A DNA stretch of 64,000 nucleotides from Tistrella mobilis KA081020-065 (GTDB taxonomy: Bacteria > Pseudomonadota > Alphaproteobacteria > Tistrellales > Tistrellaceae). Position 1 is the first letter of the stretch. Each line of letters begins with the position of its first letter. Below the pieces are notes generated by a model, which was not told the origin of the DNA, did not search any database, and saw nothing but the letters and a program-made list of their open reading frames with translations. The stretch covers positions 811,001 through 875,000 of the forward strand of contig NC_017958.1 in NCBI RefSeq assembly GCF_000264455.2, written 5' to 3'. The position numbers and the translations under genes are program-made. Shown piece after piece: positions 10,069 through 16,771 of this stretch.

Positions 10069-10593
10069 ATGCTCATCCGCGACGCGGCTGCCGCCGACCT
10101 GCCCGGCATCCTTGCCATCTATAACGACGCCGTGGTCAACACCACCGCGATCTGGAACGAGCGCCTGGCGACGCTCGATGATCGCAGCCGCTGGCTCGCC
10201 GCACGCCACGACGCCGGCTATCCGGTTCTGGTGGTCGAAGACGGCTCGATCGAGGGCGGGGTTGCCGGCTATGCGAGCTTCGGCGACTGGCGACCCTTCG
10301 ACGGCTATCGCCACACGGTCGAGCATTCGGTCTATGTCCACCCCGATGCCCGCGGCCGCGGGCTGGGCCGCGCTCTGATGGAGGCCCTGATCGACCGGGC
10401 GACCCGGGCCGGCAAGCATGTGATGGTGGCCGGCATCGATGCCGGCAACACCGCCTCTCTCGACCTGCACCGCCGGCTGGGCTTCACCGAAACCGGCCGC
10501 CTGCCGCAGGTGGGCGCCAAATTCGGCCGCTGGCTGGACCTGGTGTTCATGCAGCGCCGGCTGTCGGAACGGGGGGTGCCGCCGGAGATGTGA
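10069..10593 (+). CDS. GNAT N-acetyltransferase, phosphinothricin/methionine-sulfone acetyltransferase type
   Basis: A 174-residue single-domain GNAT enzyme. The acetyl-CoA pyrophosphate-binding loop is R95-G-R-G-L-G100, preceded by the EHSVYVHPDA strand. The ending DAGNTASLDLHRRLGFTETG and the short GAKFGRWLDLVFMQ tail are the signature of the Pat/MddA branch. Enzymes of this branch acetylate the amino group of phosphinothricin, methionine sulfoximine or methionine sulfone, detoxifying glutamine-synthetase inhibitors. The physiological substrate here is unknown. Its location a few genes downstream of glnE is suggestive but may be coincidence. The gene begins 35 bases after the DUF455 stop. 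Confidence 0.88.
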   Translation: MLIRDAAAADLPGILAIYNDAVVNTTAIWNERLATLDDRSRWLAARHDAGYPVLVVEDGSIEGGVAGYASFGDWRPFDGYRHTVEHSVYVHPDARGRGLGRALMEALIDRATRAGKHVMVAGIDAGNTASLDLHRRLGFTETGRLPQVGAKFGRWLDLVFMQRRLSERGVPPEM

Positions 10594-10642
10594 TCGGCAT
10601 CTCCGGACACCCGTGCAGCGCAGGAGTCTCTTTTCCTGCAAG

Positions 10643-10666
10643 GGCCAAATGACGATATCATTGGCC
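10643..10666. promoter_or_regulatory. Palindrome upstream of the Phd-VapC operon (candidate autoregulatory operator)
   Basis: The site has 6-base inverted arms GGCCAA (10643-10648) and TTGGCC (10661-10666), with a nested AATGA/TCATT pair inside. It lies about 30 bases before the antitoxin start codon and contains a TATCAT hexamer that could be a -10 element. Phd-type antitoxins repress their own promoter by binding palindromes in this position. Confidence 0.45.
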
Positions 10667-10695
10667 AGGATCACTCCCGGCCGGAGGAAACCAAC

Positions 10696-10950
10696 ATGGG
10701 GCATGTCCGCAGTATTGCCGCCGCGGAAGCGCGCGATCACCTGGATGATCTGCTTGAAGCCGTCGCTCAGGGCGAAGAAGTTGCCATCATGCGCGACGGC
10801 AGGGTCATCGCCCGGCTCATCGGATGCCCTTCCAAAGAAGCCGGAAGCAGAGCACTTGAGGGTGTGGAACGGATGATCGCGACACGCGCCGGTACTACGC
10901 TGGGCGGTGTCGCCACGATAAAGGATCTCATCGAAGACGGTCGTCGATGA
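10696..10950 (+). CDS. Type II antitoxin, Phd/YefM family
   Basis: An 84-residue protein with the N-terminal Phd/YefM DNA-binding fold: SIAAAEARDHLDDLLEAVAQ, then GEEVAIMRDGRVIARLIG. The C-terminal tail should wrap the toxin. A good ribosome binding site (GGAGG, 10683-10687) precedes the ATG. The last four bases overlap the toxin start (ATGA), the classic coupled antitoxin-toxin arrangement. The first 40 residues are the confident part. The module is less GC-rich than its neighbours, which fits horizontal acquisition. Confidence 0.88.
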   Translation: MGHVRSIAAAEARDHLDDLLEAVAQGEEVAIMRDGRVIARLIGCPSKEAGSRALEGVERMIATRAGTTLGGVATIKDLIEDGRR

Positions 10951-11381
10951 GCCTGGTGCTTGACGGATCCGTCGTTCTTGCCTGGTGCTTTGACGACGAA
11001 GTCACGCCGGCGATCGACGATCTGATGCGTCATGTTGCCCGCAACGGTGCTGTTGTCCCTGCGATATGGCATCTGGAGGTCGCAAACGGTCTGCGAACCG
11101 CACTCCGTAAACAGCGGCTGACAACCGGACGGCGTGATGAGCTGATGGACATACTGAAGCTTCTTCCTATTGAACCGGATACCGAAACGGCCCGGACGGC
11201 TTGGGAGAAGACCCTTCAGCTGTCGGACAAACATGGTCTGACACCATATGATGCCAGTTATGTCGAGCTTGCGCTGCGAAGAGCGTTGCCCATTGCCACG
11301 TTGGACCAGGCGATGTGTAACGCCGCGCGTGCCTGCAGCGTGGATGTGATCGGGCTTTCATCCCGGTCTGCGGGCGTCTGA
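10947..11381 (+). CDS. VapC-like PIN-domain ribonuclease toxin
   Basis: A 144-residue PIN-domain protein. The acidic active-site residues are all visible: Asp6 in VLDGSVV, Glu44 in HLEVAN, Asp102 in PYDASYVELA and Asp120 in TLDQAM. PIN toxins cleave specific RNAs, often tRNAs, with Mg or Mn when the antitoxin is degraded. Its start overlaps the Phd gene by 4 bases. PIN toxins with a Phd rather than an AbrB-type partner are a common hybrid pairing. With all four acids intact it is probably active, unlike the second VapC in this window (38892-39296). Confidence 0.9.
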   Translation: MSLVLDGSVVLAWCFDDEVTPAIDDLMRHVARNGAVVPAIWHLEVANGLRTALRKQRLTTGRRDELMDILKLLPIEPDTETARTAWEKTLQLSDKHGLTPYDASYVELALRRALPIATLDQAMCNAARACSVDVIGLSSRSAGV

Positions 11382-11394
11382 GCCTTTTGGGGCG

Positions 11395-12753
11395 CTACAT
11401 GACCACCACCTCCATCTCCGGCTGCCCGGCATAGTCCAGGCGGATGGCGCCGCGGGCGGGGCGGGTCAGGGTGATGGGGCCGGGTTTTTCGTCCAGGCGG
11501 CGGCGAAGCAGGATCAGGCGGGTTTCCAGATTGTCCTTGAAATCCGGCAGGCGCAGGGCCGCATCGCGGCGGATTTCACGGTTGGTGAAATCCTGACGCC
11601 CGGTCGCCAGATAGGCCGTGACGAAATGGTGGAGCAGCCGGCCGGGCACGCCGCGGATCAGATAGTCGCCGTCGATGAAGATGCTGCCGTCGCGCGGGAA
11701 ATAGCGCAGCCGGATCGGGCGCCGGCCCGCGGGCGCCGGGTCGGGTGCCTCGGCCGCTGGTGCCTCCCCGCGCTCCGCCTCGGCCCGGTCGAGGGCGAGG
11801 GCGAGCGTTGCGGCCACGATCGACAGCACCGCCTCTTCCGCATGGCCGAAGGCGAAGCTTTCGGCCGATTCGGCGAAAAGCACCCCCACAAGCCGGCCCT
11901 GGGCGATCATCGGTACCGCCAGCTGGCATTGCGGCTGCGCCAGGGACGGAAACGGAATCCCGATCACAGGCGGCCGGTCCATCGCCCCCCTGACGGCCGC
12001 GACATAGCGCTGGCCGCGGCGCATGTCGGCGATGCGCAGCACCCGGCGGCGCAGGGCGGCCACGCCGATCACCCCCTCCCCCAGCGCCACTTCCGACCCG
12101 ACGCCGAATTGCGGATAACCACGGCTGGCGATGGTGGTGAGCAGGCCGCCGGTTTCGTCCGGAACCGCCACCACCAGATTGCCCATGCCCAGATCCGCAA
12201 CCAGGCGATCGAGAGTGAGATCGAGCAGACGGTCGGCATCGGGCTCCGCCGCCATCAGGGCGGCCAACCGGGCCGCGACCGCCAGATGATCCGGCGCTTG
12301 CGGCCGGGGTGGCGGCGTCTCCAGCGGTTCCGCCGCCACCACCCGGGTCACCGCCTCCACCCGGTAGAGATCGACCGCGCGCAGGCGCATCACCTCGCCC
12401 ATGCCCTGGGCGGCGCTCATCACCTCCAGATGGACGGCGATGCGCTCGAACACCTCGCCCGTGGTTCGGGCACCGACGAAGACCAGGTCGAGCAGGAACT
12501 GGTCGCCGGTGCGGGCATCGACCACCATCACCGTCGCCCGGCCCGTGCGGCGGACATTGGCCGCGGTCTTGGAAAAGAACTGGTTCGACAGCGCGACATG
12601 GCCCGCATCCACATAGTGGACGTGGGAGAGATAGGAGATGTTTGGCATGCCGTCGGCATCGAGGGTGGCGATGACCGAGGGGATGATGCCTTCCAGCGCA
12701 TCGCGCAGCGCATCAAGGCCCGGCAGCGCATCAAGGCCCAGGCCGACGGTCAT
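11395..12753 (-). CDS. PPOX split-barrel flavoprotein fused to GAF and a C-terminal winged-helix-like domain
   Basis: A 452-residue protein in three parts. Residues ~15-140 form a pyridoxamine-phosphate-oxidase-like FMN split barrel (IIPSVIATLDADGMPNISYL, later GRATVMVVDARTGDQFLLDL). Residues ~190-345 form a GAF domain with QCQLAVPMIAQGRLVGVLFA. The last ~90 residues contain FIDGDYLIRGVPGRLLHHFV, then a helical segment (TNREIRRDAALRLPDFKDNL) ending in a strand hairpin, which looks like a winged-helix output module; that last call is tentative. The layout suggests a cytoplasmic flavin or redox sensor with possible DNA- or protein-binding output. It is translationally coupled (4-base overlap) to the smaller PPOX gene upstream. 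A start at the ATG 12753 gives the natural N-terminus; the frame stays open further upstream without meaning. Confidence 0.75.
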   Translation of the reverse strand: MTVGLGLDALPGLDALRDALEGIIPSVIATLDADGMPNISYLSHVHYVDAGHVALSNQFFSKTAANVRRTGRATVMVVDARTGDQFLLDLVFVGARTTGEVFERIAVHLEVMSAAQGMGEVMRLRAVDLYRVEAVTRVVAAEPLETPPPRPQAPDHLAVAARLAALMAAEPDADRLLDLTLDRLVADLGMGNLVVAVPDETGGLLTTIASRGYPQFGVGSEVALGEGVIGVAALRRRVLRIADMRRGQRYVAAVRGAMDRPPVIGIPFPSLAQPQCQLAVPMIAQGRLVGVLFAESAESFAFGHAEEAVLSIVAATLALALDRAEAERGEAPAAEAPDPAPAGRRPIRLRYFPRDGSIFIDGDYLIRGVPGRLLHHFVTAYLATGRQDFTNREIRRDAALRLPDFKDNLETRLILLRRRLDEKPGPITLTRPARGAIRLDYAGQPEMEVVVM

Positions 12754-13238
12754 GGCTGCGCGTCCCGGGGCGTGTTTGCGGCGCCGAGCGGCCGGCCGGC
12801 AGTCGGGCCCGGGGTCTGGTCGAAGACTTCGCGCGGCTGAATGTCGATGCGTAGCAGATCCCGGTCGGTGAGGGTCTGGGACAGCTGAAGCCGGCTGACG
12901 CCGAGCGCCCCCATCACCCCCAGCATGCGCGCGACATAGGCCGTGCCCTCGGCCGCATCGGCCGGGCCGGCGGGCGCGACGGCCGTGATCATGCCCTTGA
13001 TCTGATAGGTGCGGTAGTCGTGGGGCCGCGCACAGGTGACCGCGATCGGCCCGCCGTCGACGGCGCCCGAGGCCGCCCCCGGCCAGAGGCTGCGCGACAT
13101 CAGCACCGCAAGCCCGTTGCCCTTGTCCCGCAGGATCCCCGAACCGCGACCGATCGTGGCCCTTCCGGCCGGATCCCGGGTCGAGACCAGGATCATCAGC
13201 GGCCCGGCGAGCACGGCCGCCACCTCGTCGTCGATCAT
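12750..13238 (-). CDS. Small PPOX-family flavin split-barrel protein
   Basis: A 162-residue protein. GPLMILVSTRDPAGRATIGR and the following hydrophobic strands fit the pyridoxamine-5'-phosphate-oxidase-like split barrel, which binds FMN or F420-type cofactors. Its substrate is unknown. The most natural start is the ATG at 13238, but this codon lies in a three-copy 24-base repeat in which each copy has a GGAGG element and an in-frame start codon (ATG 13236-13238, GTG 13260-13262, ATG 13284-13286). Longer forms would simply add eight-residue WEGAGG-type repeats. It runs into the PPOX-GAF gene with a 4-base overlap and is divergent from the hemerythrin gene. Confidence 0.7.
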   Translation of the reverse strand: MIDDEVAAVLAGPLMILVSTRDPAGRATIGRGSGILRDKGNGLAVLMSRSLWPGAASGAVDGGPIAVTCARPHDYRTYQIKGMITAVAPAGPADAAEGTAYVARMLGVMGALGVSRLQLSQTLTDRDLLRIDIQPREVFDQTPGPTAGRPLGAANTPRDAQP

Positions 13239-13304
13239 GCCTCCGGCCCCCTCCCAGATCACGCCTCCGGCCCCCTCCCAGATCATGCCTCCCGCCCCCT
13301 CCCA
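13233..13304 (-). repeat. Three tandem 24-base repeats, each with a ribosome binding site and start codon
   Basis: Copies lie at 13233-13256, 13257-13280 and 13281-13304 and differ at only one or two bases. Read on the minus strand each contains GGGAGGGGG and ends in a GGAGGCATGATC-like block (GTG in the middle copy, GGGAGG in the outer one). Because 24 is divisible by three, all start codons are in the same frame as the PPOX gene. Confidence 0.9.
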
Positions 13305-13324
13305 CACGTCTCCCCCGTCTGATT

Positions 13325-13363
13325 TTTAGGAAACGGCTGCGGCCGTTAGCAAGCATTTAGGAA
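13325..13363. promoter_or_regulatory. Paired TTTAGGAA direct repeats in the PPOX/hemerythrin divergent region
   Basis: TTTAGGAA occurs at 13325-13332 and again at 13356-13363. The spacing is 31 bases, about three helical turns, so both would face the same side of the DNA. Between them lies AACGGC-TGCG-GCCGTT, a short hairpin. The location between divergent start codons suggests a shared regulator binding site, but no known consensus is recognised. Confidence 0.35.
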
Positions 13364-13444
13364 GAGCCGTTCCAGCTGTCGGCGTAGAAACGCAACCACA
13401 GGATGGGCCCCGACAGCAGGGGCCGCCCCAGAGGAGGACACCTG

Positions 13445-14173
13445 ATGACCATGATCCACGGCAGCCGGTCCGACGCCGCCATCACCCCGATCCTGCCGCT
13501 GGACGGGCGGTACGATCTTTACGGCCCCGTGCACAAGGGGCTGCGGCGGGCCGGCATGGCCCTGCTCGACCGGCTGGGCCGGGCGGATTTCGCCAGCCCG
13601 GCCGCAACCACCGGTCTGCTGACCGAGCTGCGCGACTATCTGCGGCTCGCCACCGCCCATATCGCCCATGAAAGCGACACCATCCACCGGGCGCTGGAGG
13701 CCCGCACGGGGCCCGCGACCCAGGAACTCGATCGCCAGCATGCCGATCATCACCGCTCCATCACCGGGCTGATCGCAAGGATCACCGCGCTGACCGACGA
13801 CTTCTCCGGGACCCGCGAAGAGGCCGGCCGTGCGCTCTATCTGGCCTTCGCGGCCCATCTGGCCCGGGATTTCGCCCATATGCACGAGGAAGAGACGGTG
13901 ACCACGCCCCTGCTTCAGGCCGTGTTCAGCGATGCCGAACTGGCCGCGATCGAGATGGAGATCGTGAGCACACTGTCGCCCGAGATGAACCTGGCCTTCA
14001 TGCGGCTGATCATCCCGGCACTGTCGCCGGCCGAGCGGGTGCGGCTGCTGGGCGGCGTGCGTGCTACGGCCCCGGCCGAGGTGTTCCGGCTGCTGATGGA
14101 CGAGGTCGCCCGGCCGCTGCTGCCGCCGGCCGATTTCGCCGACCTCGCCCTCAGGCTGCAGATCGCGGCCTGA
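13445..14173 (+). CDS. Hemerythrin HHE-domain protein
   Basis: A 242-residue helical protein. The histidine pattern of bacterial hemerythrin-like domains is present: HIAHESDTIHRALEAR (about 70-85), HADHHRSITGLI (about 98-109) and HLARDFAHMHEEETVTTPLL (about 139-158), the last with the HxxxE ligand set. Such proteins bind a di-iron centre that senses or carries oxygen, nitric oxide or other small ligands. About 80 C-terminal residues beyond the HHE bundle are helical and of unknown role. A strong GAGGAGG ribosome site precedes the ATG at 13445. The 3' end overlaps the convergent MFS gene by 23 bases. Confidence 0.85.
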   Translation: MTMIHGSRSDAAITPILPLDGRYDLYGPVHKGLRRAGMALLDRLGRADFASPAATTGLLTELRDYLRLATAHIAHESDTIHRALEARTGPATQELDRQHADHHRSITGLIARITALTDDFSGTREEAGRALYLAFAAHLARDFAHMHEEETVTTPLLQAVFSDAELAAIEMEIVSTLSPEMNLAFMRLIIPALSPAERVRLLGGVRATAPAEVFRLLMDEVARPLLPPADFADLALRLQIAA

Positions 14174-15398
14174 CGCTGCGCTCCCGCTGGAAGGCGGCCG
14201 CCAGGATCGCGGCCATCATCACCAGGATCGAAAGCATCAGCCCCGCCCGGATGCCGTCGGCGCCATCGGCGACCAGACCGCTCATCAGCGGCCCGATGCT
14301 CTGGCCTGCGGCAAAGCCCACGGTCAGAAAGCCGATGGCATGGGTCCAGCCATGGGGGTCGACATTGCGCCGCACGCAGGCGGTCATCGCCGCCACCGCG
14401 GCCAGGAAGGCGCCGCCGAACAGAATGGCAGAGAGCCAGGCGGCGCCACGGCTTTCGAAGAACAGCGGGATGGCGGCGGCAAGGGTGGTGACACCGATGG
14501 TGGCGACACTGCCCCAGCCGCCGCGAAGCCGCGCCAGCACGGGCCCCCAGGCGAAGGCCCCGATCATGGCGGCGATGCCGACCAGCGCCCAGAAGAGCGA
14601 GATTTCCCAGGCCAGGAAATGCTGGGTGTCACGCAGATAGGCGACGATATAGGTGGCATAGGCGATGTAGCCGAGGCCGTAGAGAGCGTAGCTGACGATC
14701 TGCGGTGCCATGAAACGGATCGACCAGCCGCGGCCGGAACTGCCCGCCGGGGCCGGCCCCGGATGCGGCGCGCGGGCAAGCGCCGGCGCGGCGATCGCCA
14801 TCGCCGCGAACGAGAGCAGGCCGAGGGCGAACCAGCCCGCCTGCCAGCCGGCCGCGGCCACCAGCGGCGGCACAATCAGGGCCGAGACCACCACGCCCAG
14901 GCCGCCGCCGCCGAAATAGATGCCCAGCACCAGCGGTGCCCGGCCGGGTCCCCCACCCTGCCCGGCCGCGGCGGCAATGGCGCTGCCGGCGATGAAGGCG
15001 ACGGCACCGGTGGCGCCGCCGAGCGTGCGCAGCACCAGCAGCGGCACCAGCAACCCGGTCAACCCCGAGCAGAACAGGGTCGCCGCGGTGATCAGACCGC
15101 CGATCATGAAGGCCCTGGCGCCACCGATGGCGCGGATGACCGGCGCCGCGATCAGCGCGCCGATCACGAAGCCGAGCCCGCTTGCCGCATTCATGGCGCC
15201 GGCCTCGGTGAAACTCCAGCCCAGATCGCTGCGCATCGACGGCAGCAGCAGGGCATAGGCGAACCGGCCGAGCGCCATGCTGACCGCCGGCATCATGGCA
15301 AGCCCCGCAGCCACCCGGAGCGACACCATGGCAGGCGGGGCGGCTTCCACGCTGTCCGCCGCCCGCGATCCACCGGATGCGATCGGGTTTTCCGTCAC
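14151..15398 (-). CDS. YbfB/YjiJ-type MFS transporter
   Basis: A 415-residue membrane protein with about 12 predicted helices. The opening SLRVAAGLAMMPAVSMALGRFAY, then LLPSMRSDLGWSFTEAGAMN, is the hallmark of the YbfB/YjiJ family, whose substrates are mostly unknown. It is the last gene of the minus-strand run that begins with the radical SAM-ACP gene (19039) and passes through a methyltransferase and a MaoC hydratase. The gap to the MaoC stop is about 30 bases, so it is probably co-transcribed. This would make it the exporter of whatever the operon makes, which is inference. Confidence 0.85.
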   Translation of the reverse strand: MTENPIASGGSRAADSVEAAPPAMVSLRVAAGLAMMPAVSMALGRFAYALLLPSMRSDLGWSFTEAGAMNAASGLGFVIGALIAAPVIRAIGGARAFMIGGLITAATLFCSGLTGLLVPLLVLRTLGGATGAVAFIAGSAIAAAAGQGGGPGRAPLVLGIYFGGGGLGVVVSALIVPPLVAAAGWQAGWFALGLLSFAAMAIAAPALARAPHPGPAPAGSSGRGWSIRFMAPQIVSYALYGLGYIAYATYIVAYLRDTQHFLAWEISLFWALVGIAAMIGAFAWGPVLARLRGGWGSVATIGVTTLAAAIPLFFESRGAAWLSAILFGGAFLAAVAAMTACVRRNVDPHGWTHAIGFLTVGFAAGQSIGPLMSGLVADGADGIRAGLMLSILVMMAAILAAAFQRERSVRPRSAA

Positions 15399-15428
15399 CT
15401 GTATCTCCCAGAGGATGATGGGTGCCGG

Positions 15429-15905
15429 TCACCCGGCGACCTCCTGCGCCGCCGGTCGCCGCCTGAGGACGACCGACCCCACATAGGATAGTACGGGTTC
15501 TTCATCCTGGTTGAACATTTCGAACAGAAATCTGCCGATCCCGCGATCCCGGGCATCGGGGATCGGCCGGGTATCGATCACCGTTACCCGGCCACCGAGC
15601 GTGTCGCCCGGGCGGATCGGTCGGATCCAGCGGACATCGGCAAGGCCGGCCCCGCCGATGCTACAGGCGCGGAACAGGCCGCGGTCGATGAACAGCCGGA
15701 AGCTGAGGGCCAGTGTATGGAAACCGCTCGCGACCAGCCCGCCCATGGGCGAGCGGGCGGCAGCCTCGCGGTCCAGATGAAAGGGCTGCGGGTCGAAACG
15801 CAGCGCGAAATCGATGATCTGGCTTTCGGTGACGGTGATGCCTGCCAGCGGGAACACCTCACCCTTGGCGAAATCCTCGAAATACCGGTCCGCGGCCGCC
15901 GTCAT
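15429..15905 (-). CDS. MaoC-family dehydratase (enoyl-thioester hydratase fold)
   Basis: A 158-residue single hot-dog domain protein. The hydratase dyad is retained in FDPQPFHLD (Asp and His five residues apart, as in the GDxNPLH motif of R-specific hydratases), followed by GLVASGFHTLAL and IRPGDTL. These enzymes hydrate or dehydrate acyl-CoA or acyl-ACP substrates. It overlaps the upstream methyltransferase by 4 bases. It is clearly related to the second MaoC gene at 20898-21386: both start with RYFED and share FDPQ..H, the GL.ASG.H block, RLFID, VRW.RP.RPGD and a C-terminal NQ(D/E)EV.-type stretch. The two therefore frame the quorum-sensing genes on both sides. Confidence 0.88.
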   Translation of the reverse strand: MTAAADRYFEDFAKGEVFPLAGITVTESQIIDFALRFDPQPFHLDREAAARSPMGGLVASGFHTLALSFRLFIDRGLFRACSIGGAGLADVRWIRPIRPGDTLGGRVTVIDTRPIPDARDRGIGRFLFEMFNQDEEPVLSYVGSVVLRRRPAAQEVAG

Positions 15906-16735
15906 GCCCCGACCACCCCGAAGACCATCTCCACCGGCGAGACCACGCCCCGCTGGATGTTGGTGAAGATGTTGACCATCTGGCGGACGGCCGTCTGGCC
16001 CATCGGGATGTGCAGCCCCAGCGGCGATACGCCTTCGGCCGCGGTACGGGCCTGAAGGTCACGGAAATAGGCAAGACCGAAGTCGCGACGGTCGCGTTCC
16101 GAGATCAGCGTGAAACCGGCCGCTTCTGCTGCCGCCCGATATTCCGCGGGAGACGAAACGAAGCTGGTGGTCTCGATGCTGGCCCAGGGGACCGGATAGG
16201 CGATCGCCCCGTCGGCCGTGCGCATCACGTCGTAGATCCCGAGCCGGCCGCCCGGTTTCAGCACCCGACGGATACCGGCGAACAGCCCGGGCTTGTCGGC
16301 GATGTTCATGCCGACATGCATGCAGGTCACCCGGTCGAAGCTGGTCGGAGCAAAGGGCAGTGCCGTGGCACTGGCCTCGCGATAGTCGATCCGTCCGCCC
16401 AGTCCCACCCGCTCCGCAAGGGCTTCGGCGGTCCGGACGAAATCGGGGGCCAGATCGATCGCCGTCACCCGGCATTGCCGCCGCTCGGCGAAATAGCGCG
16501 AGGCGCCGCCCAGCCCGCAGCCGATATCGAGCAGAGCCATGCCCGGCGCAAGGCCCAGCCGGTCGGCCAGATCGACCGTCGCCTGCCGGCCGCCGACATG
16601 GAATTCATCCACCGGCGCCAGATCTTCGAAAGACAGCCGCTCCGGATCCTTGCCGGCGGCTTCCAGCGCCGCGACGATCTTGCCCTCCAGCGCCGGACGG
16701 GCGTAATGCGCGGCGAAATCGCTCTCGAAACTCAT
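15902..16735 (-). CDS. Class I SAM-dependent methyltransferase
   Basis: A 277-residue protein. Motif I is LLDIGCGLGGASRYF (about 69-83), followed by the acidic end of strand 2 (VTAIDLAPDF) and the post-I region PGGRLGIYDVM. The FAERRQCRVTAIDLAPDFV block and the N-terminal helical cap resemble small-molecule O-/C-methyltransferases of the UbiE/sarcosine-dimethylglycine type, not RNA or protein methylases. It follows the radical SAM-ACP gene by 36 bases and overlaps the MaoC gene by 4 bases, so it belongs to the same operon. The substrate cannot be predicted. Confidence 0.88.
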   Translation of the reverse strand: MSFESDFAAHYARPALEGKIVAALEAAGKDPERLSFEDLAPVDEFHVGGRQATVDLADRLGLAPGMALLDIGCGLGGASRYFAERRQCRVTAIDLAPDFVRTAEALAERVGLGGRIDYREASATALPFAPTSFDRVTCMHVGMNIADKPGLFAGIRRVLKPGGRLGIYDVMRTADGAIAYPVPWASIETTSFVSSPAEYRAAAEAAGFTLISERDRRDFGLAYFRDLQARTAAEGVSPLGLHIPMGQTAVRQMVNIFTNIQRGVVSPVEMVFGVVGA

Positions 16736-16771
16736 CGATACCTCCTCCCTTGGTGCCGTCGTTCCGCACCG

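Noticed and set aside
12754-13356. Upstream extension of the PPOX-GAF gene to 653 codons
   Set aside because: The added ~200 residues are Arg/Gly-rich antisense-like sequence from another frame of the small PPOX gene; the ATG at 12753 with its 4-base overlap is more natural.
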